32,259 nucleotides of DNA from a virus, in the IMG/VR virus record IMGVR_UViG_3300044632_001024, positions 1 through 32,259 of that record, one strand, 5' to 3'. Numbering within the stretch: the first letter of the stretch is position 1; each line of letters begins with the position of its first letter. Positions 1-7,837 of this stretch are shown piece by piece. A program made the position numbers and the translations under genes. Below the pieces are notes generated by a model. The model searched no databases. It was not told the origin of the DNA and saw nothing but the letters and a program-made list of their open reading frames with translations.

Positions 1-127
1 TTTGAGATAACTTTATGAGTTCCTCATCAATCTGAATATAGCTCATGAAGTTAGCTTCTTGTGCTATTGTTGGAATAATGAACCCCTCAGTTGTGGTAAC
101 TGGGATTGATGTTTGAATATTTGTAAT
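1..127. repeat. Terminal direct repeat, left copy (circular-assembly overlap)
   Basis: These 127 bases are identical to 32133-32259. The repeat lies inside the tail hub gene, which reads in frame through it from either end. An exact overlap of 127 bases is what de Bruijn assemblers leave on a circular contig when the largest k-mer is 127, so I read it as an assembly signature rather than a biological terminal redundancy. It shows that the genome is complete and either circular or circularly permuted, with 32,132 unique bases. Confidence 0.95.
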
Positions 128-673
128 GGCCGCCGTAGTTTCTGAATATGCAGCGTTTAAAACATCTTGTCTTTTAAGTTGATCAGGGTGAGCAATGTTT
201 AAAATATAAACGCCATGCTTGACTTGAAATGAATCAATGAACCCACTAAACAAAAGAACGTAATCAATTGGGAATTCCCCACCTTTAAAACCCATAAACA
301 CTTGAGCTTGTGAAGAAAGTAAATCAGCGACATAGTTTCCCGATTTAAAATATTCATCTAGTTCACCATTGTTATTTACTAGTGAAATAGAAAAAGATTG
401 AACTGAACCAGCCCCACCTTTATCCAATAGTAGCTGTTGAGTTAATTGGTTTGTAGTGCCCTCAAGTGAAACAAAATCCCTGCCAGTTTCATCAATCACG
501 GGCGTGTCAAAATAAAGCAACTCATCAAACAAATAATCTTGATCAAAAAAAGGAGCTATTAATACACTGCTCGTTGAAAACTTAAATGGAATTCCATCAA
601 TTACCAAAACAAGTTGTGGAGTTTTTCCAACTTGATCCTTTAGAGATGCGGCGGTTTTAGATATTTGAAACAT
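1..673 (-). CDS. Tail hub/tip protein, N-terminal part (gene crosses the join)
   Basis: ATG at 673, eight bases after an AGGG ribosome-binding site and directly after the stop codon of the 71-aa gene. The frame is open to base 1 and continues in the same frame at 32132, ending at 30388; the whole protein is about 805 aa. The first 224 residues are beta-rich, with segments such as TPQLVLVIDGIPFKF and GFKGGEFPIDYVLLFSGFID. The latter recalls the OB-like barrels of tail hub and baseplate proteins, which often describe a surface as a field with a displacement. Position after the tape measure and distal tail genes, and length, fit a central tail hub or tip component. I recognise no peptidase or lysozyme motif. 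The function is inferred from place and fold impression. Confidence 0.75.
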   Translation of the reverse strand, partial: MFQISKTAASLKDQVGKTPQLVLVIDGIPFKFSTSSVLIAPFFDQDYLFDELLYFDTPVIDETGRDFVSLEGTTNQLTQQLLLDKGGAGSVQSFSISLVNNNGELDEYFKSGNYVADLLSSQAQVFMGFKGGEFPIDYVLLFSGFIDSFQVKHGVYILNIAHPDQLKRQDVLNAAYSETTAAITNIQTSIPVTTTEGFIIPTIAQEANFMSYIQIDEELIKLSQ

Positions 674-889
674 TTACAACCCTAATTTTGCCTTTATAAA
701 TTCAGCCCCTGCATGAAGCGATATAAACAATGTAGCAGTCCACTTTTTAAATGCGTTAACATCTTTTTCAAGATTGACTACTCGCATTTCTATTTTATCT
801 TCTAATCTATCAAGACGCTTTTCAAAACGCACCTCTGCTCTATCTATTCTTTCCATTATTGCATCGAGGCGTTTATTTGTTTCGTCCAT
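674..889 (-). CDS. Small coiled-coil protein, possibly XhlA-like
   Basis: 71 aa, ATG at 889 after an AGAGGA ribosome-binding site. Residues 1-48 form a strongly charged heptad-rich coiled coil (MERIDRAEVRFEKRLDRLED). The C-terminal 24 residues (KKWTATLFISLHAGAEFIK) are weakly hydrophobic. This plan, a coiled coil followed by one C-terminal hydrophobic segment, resembles XhlA/hemolysin-type accessory lysis proteins of phages, but the hydrophobic part is short and contains His and Glu. It sits between the secreted-looking 769-aa protein and the tail hub, so a small structural or assembly role is equally possible. It is a real gene by its start site and tight packing; its function is unknown. 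Confidence 0.7.
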   Translation of the reverse strand: MDETNKRLDAIMERIDRAEVRFEKRLDRLEDKIEMRVVNLEKDVNAFKKWTATLFISLHAGAEFIKAKLGL

Positions 890-897
890 AAAATCCT

Positions 898-3207
898 CTA
901 TGGTGAATCACCAATACAAGTTATAATAAATCTTGAATCGGCAACACCTGATGAGCCATCCCTGAATATAAAATTTTCAGAGGCGGCACCGCTAACGTTA
1001 GAAAGCGACCCGGTATGGATAGAATTTCTTAGCACCTGAACATTGCTTCCATATATAGAGCAATCAATAAAAGTGTCAGCCTTGAATAATCCGTTTGAAG
1101 TTGTAAACGTATAGTTTCCAGTGGATGCTCTTGTAACCGTAATAAGCGAAGGATTCCCACTGTAGACTGTACATGGAGAAGCTGCGCAGATATTAGCTCT
1201 TGCTGTGCCAGCAACAAACCAACTATATCTAGTAGGTCTTGTCACATTAGGCACGTACATCATCTCATTAGTTGTTGCAGCCTTGGCAGTTTTTGGTTTG
1301 TAGTCAGAGCCTTGTTTTTGGCATTGCAAATGGAACGCCTGAGCTACTGCTGTGCCGCCTTCTCTAATTCTTATTCCAATAGCACTTGAACTATTTGATT
1401 CAATTTGTGCAGTCCTTGCGGTTGCCCCAACAGTCTCAACGGTTGCAGTACAATTCATGCTATTAGAAACAATTCCAGAATTAAAAGAACATGTATATAG
1501 TGAAGTTGCACTAACAACACAACTCCCATTTATCCAATCTATGTTTTCGTCACTTGTTACTCCGGTGGCAGAAATTTTAGCACTGAACGCATCGCTGCAC
1601 TCATACGCATCAGAGCACTTCTCAATACCCTCGAAAGTTCCGATGATCGGGTTGTCTTTTGGAGGGAAGTATTTAACTGTGGTATGAAGCGCATTACCAG
1701 AAAACATTGCTGGATAAGTTCTTGCTGTGCCAGTTGCAATCATTGCATAATTAATACGCCCAGTAGTTGATGCTTCTATTCTTTGACAGTATTCGTGAGT
1801 TGACCATCTTCCACCGTAATTAGTCGCTGCATGCCAAGGATTAGTCTCAAAAGTTTGAATAGCTGCACCTGTGCCAATTGTAAATGTTCTGGCTGATACA
1901 TTAAATGAGTCGGAGTTAATTGCACCCCCATCTTGATAGCCAATATATGTACTGCATACTTCATAAGTCCCACGACTAACCGCCAAAAATGATACTCCAA
2001 CAGCTTTGTTCCCAGTGACACATCCTGCGCCTGTGCCAAGTGACCAGTTAGAGCAAATATTTAAAACATCGCCTGTTGTGCTAACTGTCATTGAATTGTT
2101 AGCCATTGGAGTTCCAGATACGTTTAAAGTTCCAGCCGCTAAATACTTAACTGTTCCGACCACCTGAGCATGAGGATATATTGTGTCACCTGAGTAAATT
2201 TTAGATTTTGGTGGGTAGTATTCAAGGATGAATTTTGTGCCACTGGCTGGAGATGTTCTACTGTTTATTATTCTTGCAATGTCCGCATTAGTGCCAGCAT
2301 ATATCTCAAAACTTCGATTGCCAGCCTCTGAATAGCTAAAGGTACAGGTTAAAGTGTGAGCCCCATGTGTGTTGGTAGAACTAACTCCCGAAGTTGCATA
2401 ACATGTAGTTGCCCCATCATTTATTGCATACACAGGACGACCCGACGTACTACTCACAATGCTTTCAATTTGAAACATTGCCTTGTACTGTCCAGCTGGC
2501 AAATTATTAATCGTAATTCTTGGTAAGTTGACATCTGTTGTTTGCCATGCACCTATGTTTTGACTAACAATGGTTGGGGCGGGGCAATCTAATACTGCAC
2601 CAAAAGCTCCAATGGTTAAACTTGACCTTTCCCAAATGCAATTTGTTGTCCCAGCAAAATAAGCCTCACCGGCAATCTGGGCTTGACTAATTTCTGGCAT
2701 CATTGTCGCTGGCATTACACCCACGAAAGCTTGATCAATGTAAGTAGTAGCACTATCACTTGCAGATTTAACTCTAATTCCGTTATTAGTTGAACCCATA
2801 ATGAAAGGTATAACGTATTCTTTCCAAGTATTATTTGCTTCGATGGTCACGCACTTAGTATCAACCGAGTCAGCAACCGCGCATAGCTCAGAGATTGCGC
2901 TAGTGGATTTAATCCACGCACTAGCTATGCCTTGTTGTCCCGATGATTGAGCAGCGTATTTTGTAATAACCTGAGACAGATTTACTGTCTGAGCTGATGA
3001 AACAATTTTCAAAGATTGAAGACCAAAGCGCACAATTGATTGCTCAAGTGTGTCGGTAGCTGTACCGCTTTCAGTCCAGCTTGTTCGACCGCTTTCAAAG
3101 CCATTGTTTAAAAGGTAGTTCTCGCCTTGCATATATTGTTGATCGGCCGGTCTAATTTGAGCTTCTGCTGCAACTAGAATAAAGAAGAAAAGTGTAAACA
3201 GTTTCAT
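898..3207 (-). CDS. Large Cys-rich beta-sandwich protein with Sec signal peptide, in the tail cluster
   Basis: 769 aa from the ATG at 3207, chosen because AAAGG lies seven bases upstream; the longer frame from 3237 has no such site and would overlap the upstream stop. Residues 1-16 (MKLFTLFFFILVAAEA) form a clear Sec signal peptide with an AEA cleavage motif. The mature part opens with a carbohydrate-binding-module-like stretch (YLLNNGFESGRTSWTESG, then SLKIVSSAQ), followed by repeated beta domains, two of which end in YYPPK or YFPPK. I count about 20 cysteines, far more than in other structural proteins here, which fits disulfide bonding in the periplasm or outside. It lies between two tail genes, so it is either a tail fibre routed unusually or a phage-encoded exported surface protein. 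Confidence 0.85.
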   Translation of the reverse strand: MKLFTLFFFILVAAEAQIRPADQQYMQGENYLLNNGFESGRTSWTESGTATDTLEQSIVRFGLQSLKIVSSAQTVNLSQVITKYAAQSSGQQGIASAWIKSTSAISELCAVADSVDTKCVTIEANNTWKEYVIPFIMGSTNNGIRVKSASDSATTYIDQAFVGVMPATMMPEISQAQIAGEAYFAGTTNCIWERSSLTIGAFGAVLDCPAPTIVSQNIGAWQTTDVNLPRITINNLPAGQYKAMFQIESIVSSTSGRPVYAINDGATTCYATSGVSSTNTHGAHTLTCTFSYSEAGNRSFEIYAGTNADIARIINSRTSPASGTKFILEYYPPKSKIYSGDTIYPHAQVVGTVKYLAAGTLNVSGTPMANNSMTVSTTGDVLNICSNWSLGTGAGCVTGNKAVGVSFLAVSRGTYEVCSTYIGYQDGGAINSDSFNVSARTFTIGTGAAIQTFETNPWHAATNYGGRWSTHEYCQRIEASTTGRINYAMIATGTARTYPAMFSGNALHTTVKYFPPKDNPIIGTFEGIEKCSDAYECSDAFSAKISATGVTSDENIDWINGSCVVSATSLYTCSFNSGIVSNSMNCTATVETVGATARTAQIESNSSSAIGIRIREGGTAVAQAFHLQCQKQGSDYKPKTAKAATTNEMMYVPNVTRPTRYSWFVAGTARANICAASPCTVYSGNPSLITVTRASTGNYTFTTSNGLFKADTFIDCSIYGSNVQVLRNSIHTGSLSNVSGAASENFIFRDGSSGVADSRFIITCIGDSP

Positions 3208-3217
3208 AATTAACCTT

Positions 3218-4618
3218 TTATATAAAAGTAACTTCAAAAGAATCAGTAATCAATCTAGCATCTTCGCTTGCAGGTGATGACTCTGAAGCATAATCTCTAA
3301 TTAATCTAATTCGCAATTTATTTCCTGCTTGAACTTGTATTGAATTAATCTCACCCAGTGAATTAGTTAAATCAATATCACCTATAGATGTAACAGTATT
3401 AGCTACAGCATTTGCTGTAACCTGCATATTAGTAGAATTGTAAATATTTGGATAAGTTCCAATTACGGTCGAGCTTGTAATTAAAGCTGTTTCGCATTTA
3501 AACTTAATATTTCCAGTAGTAGCACTTGTGAAGAAAATGCCAGACTTAATTTTAATTGGCTTTCCCGTAGTGTATGACTCTGGAACTGTCAGGATTGCGA
3601 ATAATTCTTGCTGATCAGTAGAGCCAAAGCCCATATATTCAAAGCCGCTTAGTTGATCATTTAGTGGTGCAATAGAACCTTCAATCCATCTTAAAGTTGT
3701 ACCACCACCGCCGCCGCTTCCGCTTATTGGTTGCCAAACAGCAGCGCCAAGAGTTGCAGACTCGCATATAAAAAGCACATTAAGAACATTATCATACCAA
3801 AAAGAACCAGTTGAATAATTTTCGCTTGAGTCATTTACTGGAAGTGGCGAAACATTCGTGACATTGTTTTTCTTTGACCAATAGCGAGTAGCTGTTTCAG
3901 CAATATCGTCCGCATCTAATACAATTACATTATTATATCCATTAACACTTATAACATCGCTTGCTGAAATTTCGACATAGACTGTACCAGTCCATCGATA
4001 TGTTCTATTGGTATCTATTGCGACATATATTTTCCCATCCTCTCCAGTGAGTGGAAACGATATCAAGTCAGCATACTCTAAAACATCGTCAACATAACTC
4101 GGAAGATATAAAGCATCTATTTTACTTGAAGCATTTAGTGGGCATATTCCATTTGCTGCACCAACTGAATCTTCAATGGCTTGTATATCTGTCTCGGTTG
4201 TATCAACTCTTACCTCAACTTCATCAATGGCATCTTGAACCTTTAAGGCAGCAAGACCTGAAGTCGTATTGTCGTAATTAATATTTTCTGCCAAGTGTGC
4301 ATCAGTAGAATTTATATGCGCATCAACAGTGTCATAAGTAGCCTTTAAGTTAGCATCTAGTTTTTCAATTGCTACCTTTTGATTGTCGCCATTTGCAATA
4401 TAGTTTTGATTTGCATAATTTTTAGCGTTCGGGTCACCTTCACCAGTACCAGAAACATCAAATAATTCATTGACCGACTTTTGAACAGAGAAAACCTGAT
4501 TGCCTTCAGATGCTTTATTTAGTCCTAGCTGGCCAACCTTTACATCATTGGCTTGCTTTGAAATAAAAGCGTTATTAACAACCGAAGACTTTACTGGTGC
4601 TTTAAATGAGACTGTCAT
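3218..4618 (-). CDS. Tail fibre/baseplate-type protein with a shared LPSYVDDVLE module
   Basis: 466 aa. ATG overlaps the upstream stop (TAATG at 4618) and follows a GAGGA site. The N-terminus (MTVSFKAPVKSSVVNNAFIS) looks like a virion-docking segment. Residues 80-160 are helical or coiled-coil. Residues 165-240 carry the module LPSYVDDVLEYADLISFP then GKIYVAIDTNRTYRW and SVNGYNNVIVLDADDI, which is repeated in the 811-aa fibre at 10037-12472. A Gly run (SGSGGGGG) links to a C-terminal beta domain of about 150 residues, probably the outermost part. Modules of this kind are common in T4 short-fibre-like and baseplate wedge proteins. Fibre function is inferred. Confidence 0.8.
   Translation of the reverse strand: MTVSFKAPVKSSVVNNAFISKQANDVKVGQLGLNKASEGNQVFSVQKSVNELFDVSGTGEGDPNAKNYANQNYIANGDNQKVAIEKLDANLKATYDTVDAHINSTDAHLAENINYDNTTSGLAALKVQDAIDEVEVRVDTTETDIQAIEDSVGAANGICPLNASSKIDALYLPSYVDDVLEYADLISFPLTGEDGKIYVAIDTNRTYRWTGTVYVEISASDVISVNGYNNVIVLDADDIAETATRYWSKKNNVTNVSPLPVNDSSENYSTGSFWYDNVLNVLFICESATLGAAVWQPISGSGGGGGTTLRWIEGSIAPLNDQLSGFEYMGFGSTDQQELFAILTVPESYTTGKPIKIKSGIFFTSATTGNIKFKCETALITSSTVIGTYPNIYNSTNMQVTANAVANTVTSIGDIDLTNSLGEINSIQVQAGNKLRIRLIRDYASESSPASEDARLITDSFEVTFI
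3899..4126 (-). repeat. Coding repeat: LPSYVDDVLE module, copy 2
   Basis: This stretch encodes residues about 165-240 of the 466-aa fibre protein. It matches residues about 613-688 of the 811-aa fibre (10409-10636) in nearly every conserved position: LPSYVDDVLE, FP then GE, GKIYVA, DTN, YRW, YVEI, SVNG and VVLDA-DI. The protein identity is high while the bases have drifted, so the duplication or exchange is not recent. Confidence 0.85.
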
Positions 4619-5406
4619 TATAGTTCCTCAATTTTTCTAAATTTTAGCGAACCAGTCTCGAAATATCCATTTAAACTTTGTGCATATAATTCACGAAGTT
4701 CAAAAGCCGTACCGTCCGCTCCGCCAGATGCGCTCTCTAAAATACATTCACTGTATTCATTTGGATCATCGCGGTCAGGTATAAACTCAACGCGCCCTTT
4801 AGTTATAAGGTATTCGAGAAAAGTTAAAATATTATTTACTGCATCAAGATCATTTTCAAATGGAGAATTGTGGGTCTGGGGATATTGATTAATGTATTTA
4901 ATGTTACATGTCATAGTTTTGACATTGCCATAAGACACAACTTCAACCAATCCACTAGCTGATTGATTAACACTAGCCGCTGCTGATCTTTGATTAAATC
5001 TAAAATCTTGAAAATCTTGTAAAAAGAATTGTGGCCTATAAACTTCGCCACTGCCAAATTGTCCAGTGTAAGAAGCTGAACCTGTTAAATCTTGCAGATC
5101 ATTAAAACCCATAGTCATAAATGCTGATATTAAAATAATGCTTGCCGTTTGGGTATATAGCGTGAAGGGGGCATCCCCTGTAATTGTGATAAATCGAGTT
5201 GCGCGGTCAACTGTGGTGTTGTAATTATTACCACCGCTGACTTCATTCATTGCTCGCTTTACTTCTTTAACGTAACCTTCCAAGGAATAATTTCCAATTC
5301 TAAGCTCGGCAATCAGTTCATTGATTCCGTCTTCACTAAATGAAATTGCTCGATTATCGTTAGTTACTGTGTGTCCAAAATAGAAACTTGATCTTGTGTA
5401 TATCAT
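4618..5406 (-). CDS. Putative distal tail protein
   Basis: 262 aa, starting inside the end of the tape measure gene (overlap of four bases, ATGA type). It begins MIYTRSSFYFGHTVT and has an N-terminal region of mixed alpha/beta (ELIAELRIGNYSLEGYVKEV), a long beta region (ASIILISAFMTMGF) and a C-terminal stretch ending in GYFETGSLKFRKIEEL. Position straight after the tape measure and before fibre genes, and length, match the distal tail (Dit-like) adaptor of siphoviruses, which closes the tail tube and binds fibres. No diagnostic motif is visible, so the call rests on gene order. Confidence 0.65.
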   Translation of the reverse strand: MIYTRSSFYFGHTVTNDNRAISFSEDGINELIAELRIGNYSLEGYVKEVKRAMNEVSGGNNYNTTVDRATRFITITGDAPFTLYTQTASIILISAFMTMGFNDLQDLTGSASYTGQFGSGEVYRPQFFLQDFQDFRFNQRSAAASVNQSASGLVEVVSYGNVKTMTCNIKYINQYPQTHNSPFENDLDAVNNILTFLEYLITKGRVEFIPDRDDPNEYSECILESASGGADGTAFELRELYAQSLNGYFETGSLKFRKIEEL

Positions 5407-7250
5407 GCGAACCTTGCATTGTTAAAACTATTCCCTTTAGTTTCAAAGTTGGCGTTGATTATGTCAATTATTCGATTACCAGTTTCATCGGTATCAAACA
5501 CATTACCTTGAATTGTTACCTGTACGCGTGGCCCTGATTCGCTTCTTTGTGCTACTTCATCAGGTTGCGTTAATGTTTCGGGTGATGCGACTACTTGAGT
5601 GTCAGCATTTGCACTAATACCACCGCCGCCCACTGAAGGTTTGCTGCTACTGCCTGCGCCCAATGCTCCACCGAGCGCCGCAAGAGTTGCACCTGCTGCA
5701 ATCATGCCTGCGCCAACGCCTTGGAATCCTGGCCTAAACAACAATGCAGTACCTTCCAATATAAACGCTGTACCTTGTTGGACTGCTACTTGCCCAATAG
5801 ACTGAATGAATGCTTTTTCAAAAGCCTTTGTGGCGTTCTCGCCCTCAGCTAGTGCTTTACCAAACGCAGCAAAACCATTGGCAGCACTAACACCCACGCC
5901 GTTTCGAATTGCTTCACCTGTTCTTTTTGAGAATGCAGCTATTTGCTCATTTGTTTTTTTAACACCTTCCGATGTTTTATTTATTAAGCCGTCGTAAATA
6001 CCACCAACAATGCCAGTCAATCCGACTGCTTGATCAGTTGCTTCAGTTATTGCTTTATTATTTTCTTCTTTTAATATTGTGTTTCTGCTCGCTAAGTTAG
6101 CTCTTATTTCTTCGTTTTTAACAGCTAGCCCATCAGCTATTGGGAAGTCTAAGATTGATTGGAATGAAGCACTTGCTGTATTGGCCGCATCAATAAAAAC
6201 TTGATTAGATGTTTCACCAAATGTTTTTAATCCTTGAGTTAATTCGTTATCAACTCCAAACTTACCAAGAAACTCAGCAAGCTTTACACCAAAACCACCG
6301 ATCACTGAAACCGCAGCAGCGACTCCTTCGACAATCTTATTAAATGCAAACACGCCAATGTTGCCAATGAGCTCTAGTGGTGCAACTACAAACGTGATTA
6401 CTCCATCAGCAAATGACGAAAGTGGATTAATTAAATCTTCAACCGCATTAAAGTTTTGTCTAAATGTTGCTATGCCCTGCGCACCTGCATTGAAAGCATC
6501 GCGAGCATCTTTTATTAGTGAAATAACAATAGGGCTTTTAACGATGAAGTTGCCAAGTTCTTCAAATAAATCACCATAAGAGTTTGACGCCTGAGCTATT
6601 GCGCCTGCATAAGTATTAATTTCAGCTTGTGCCGATCCACCAAATTTTGATTCGATTGCAGTTAAAACATTTGCAAGCGTTTCAGTTTCATTTGCACCTT
6701 GTTGTACTTTAATTCCATATCGACTTAACGCCGCAGTGTTACCTTCAATTGACTTAGCAACTAATGTACCAGCACTTTCAAGGTCAATCCTTAAAGCACT
6801 CGCTAGGTCAGTGGCGGCAACTGTGGCTTTCTTTAATCCTTGAGTATCAAGGTTTGCTAGTTGTTGAATATAAGCAGCGGTAGAAATTACAGCATCATCA
6901 CCAAATTTTGTCGTGGCCTGTAATTGACTTGCAAAGTTTTGTAAATCTTGACTTGTTTGCTGTGAGAATTTACCTGTAATTTGTAATGCAGTATTAAGTC
7001 TATTGATTGCGTTTTCTTGATTAGCAGCTTCAGCAATACCTTTTTTAAAGGCTAATGTTATGGCAGCACCAGCAGCAACAACCGCAACCGCACCAGCTTT
7101 AGCAATACCAGCAGCACTTAATTCAAAGCCCTTACCAAAACCTTTACCAGCTTCTTCACCAGCTTTCTTTGCTTCGCCCTCGATCTTTTTAAAACCCTTG
7201 GCATCAGACTTCGTATTTAAAATTAAATCAACACTTACTTCATTTGCCAC
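5403..7250 (-). CDS. Tape measure protein
   Basis: 615 aa. It starts in the last codons of the tail chaperone extension (overlap of 11 bases). Helical and Ala/Gly-rich throughout, it shows the hallmarks of a tape measure: a basic N-terminus (KKIEGEAKKAGEEAGKGFGKG), hydrophobic segments at residues about 45-70 and 240-330, coiled-coil stretches (ENAINRLNTALQITGKFSQQ), a conserved-looking SALRIDLESAGTLVAKSIEG stretch around residues 150-170, and a Gly-rich C-terminus. I see no cysteines. It sets tail length; at roughly 1.5 angstrom per residue the tail would be about 90 nm, which is short for a siphovirus. I see no lytic domain. It is chaperoned by the frameshift pair upstream. Confidence 0.92.
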   Translation of the reverse strand: MANEVSVDLILNTKSDAKGFKKIEGEAKKAGEEAGKGFGKGFELSAAGIAKAGAVAVVAAGAAITLAFKKGIAEAANQENAINRLNTALQITGKFSQQTSQDLQNFASQLQATTKFGDDAVISTAAYIQQLANLDTQGLKKATVAATDLASALRIDLESAGTLVAKSIEGNTAALSRYGIKVQQGANETETLANVLTAIESKFGGSAQAEINTYAGAIAQASNSYGDLFEELGNFIVKSPIVISLIKDARDAFNAGAQGIATFRQNFNAVEDLINPLSSFADGVITFVVAPLELIGNIGVFAFNKIVEGVAAAVSVIGGFGVKLAEFLGKFGVDNELTQGLKTFGETSNQVFIDAANTASASFQSILDFPIADGLAVKNEEIRANLASRNTILKEENNKAITEATDQAVGLTGIVGGIYDGLINKTSEGVKKTNEQIAAFSKRTGEAIRNGVGVSAANGFAAFGKALAEGENATKAFEKAFIQSIGQVAVQQGTAFILEGTALLFRPGFQGVGAGMIAAGATLAALGGALGAGSSSKPSVGGGGISANADTQVVASPETLTQPDEVAQRSESGPRVQVTIQGNVFDTDETGNRIIDIINANFETKGNSFNNARFA

Positions 7251-7787
7251 GCTTTAACCTCGAAAGCTCGATCATCATTTGATCGGTTGTTAAGACTTCC
7301 CTGTTATCCAGCTCGCTTGGAAATGCTACCTTCCAAATCTTTTTATGAGCATCTTTTCTGGCCTTGTCACTCATATGAGGATAAGCCACGCAATCCATTG
7401 AGACTAATCGCTCTCGCGCTTCAATGATTGATATGTATTTTTCAAAGTCATTAAAATCGCACGCATCCATACTAAGCACGTCAACAAGAGACATACTGTA
7501 AAAACGTGAAAATTGTGCAATCCTAAGCTCATTAAATTCTACTTTTTTTTAGCGTTAAACGCTTCTAGTATTTCGGTTAAGTGATCAGACTCAAGTTCAC
7601 CTGCTAAATGCTCAGGCATGCCAAGTTGGCACAAGAAACCAATAATACAGTTAACAGCTTCCAATGGTTGATCTTTTAAATCCTCATATTTTTTTGAGAA
7701 TTCCATCTGCTGCGCTACCGTTGGAAACTTAACAATGACATCCTGTCCGTCAAATTTAATATTCAGTACTCTCTTTTTTAATTCCAT
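7240..7787 (-). CDS. Tail assembly chaperone, -1 frameshift fusion (G-GT type)
   Basis: The 82-aa frame at 7539-7787 ends AKKK-stop in a run of eight A (minus strand). A -1 slip there reads KKKVEFNELRIAQFSRFYS into the downstream frame that contains the 84-aa open frame ending at 7240, giving a 182-aa fusion. The downstream frame has an ATG at 7494 but no ribosome-binding site before it (TTTTTACAGTATG), and the bridging residues look coding, so it is made mainly as the fusion. The position between tail tube and tape measure genes is exactly that of lambda G and GT, chaperones that coat the tape measure. The C-terminal part is rich in charged helices (FEKYISIIEARERLVSMD). Confidence 0.88.
7539..7787 (-). 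CDS. Tail assembly chaperone, short (G-like) product
   Basis: 82 aa, ATG at 7787 after an AAAGGA site. It starts MELKKRVLNIKFDGQDVIVKFPTV, a beta-hairpin opening common in siphovirus tail chaperones, followed by helices (AQQMEFSKKYEDLKDQ and ILEAFNAKKK). This is the product of ribosomes that do not slip. In lambda the equivalent protein is made in large excess over the fusion, and the ratio matters for tail assembly; that ratio is known for lambda and only assumed here. Confidence 0.88.
   Translation of the reverse strand: MELKKRVLNIKFDGQDVIVKFPTVAQQMEFSKKYEDLKDQPLEAVNCIIGFLCQLGMPEHLAGELESDHLTEILEAFNAKKK
7540..7551 (-). promoter_or_regulatory. Programmed -1 frameshift slippery site (A-AAA-AAG)
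   Basis: On the minus strand the zero frame reads GCT AAA AAA AAG TAG. The heptamer A AAA AAG is the same as the dnaX slippery site. Slipping by -1 replaces AAG-TAG with AAA-GTA and enters the downstream chaperone frame, avoiding the stop. A small palindrome (AGCGTTTAACGCT) lies directly upstream of the A-run. I see no strong stem directly downstream. Confidence 0.85.
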
Positions 7788-7806
7788 GTGTTTCCTTTTG
7801 AAGGGA

Positions 7807-7828
7807 GCGCACCCAATAAAGGGCGCGC
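7807..7828 (-). terminator. Hairpin between tail tube and chaperone genes (no U-run)
   Basis: On the minus strand GCGCGCCC and GGGTGCGC form an 8-bp stem with one G-U pair around a 6-base loop (TTTATT). No U-run follows, so it is not a canonical intrinsic terminator. It lies in the 50-base gap after the abundant tail tube gene, where a partial terminator or an RNA-stabilising hairpin would lower expression of the chaperones downstream. The base pairs are certain; the role is inferred. Confidence 0.55.
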
Positions 7829-7837
7829 ATTATTTGA

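Noticed and set aside
1-127. Physical direct terminal repeat of the virion DNA
   Set aside because: The repeat is inside a gene rather than next to the terminase genes, and its length fits assembly overlap.
1352-1687. Plus-strand open frame inside the 769-aa protein gene
   Set aside because: Antisense shadow of a gene with a signal peptide and consistent beta-domain sequence; no ribosome-binding site.
3205-3237. Longer start for the 769-aa protein
   Set aside because: It would put ten residues before the signal peptide and lacks a ribosome-binding site; the ATG at 3207 has AAAGG at good spacing.
7240-7494. Independent gene starting at the ATG at 7494
   Set aside because: No ribosome-binding site, and the frame upstream of the ATG stays open to the slippery site; better explained by -1 frameshifting.
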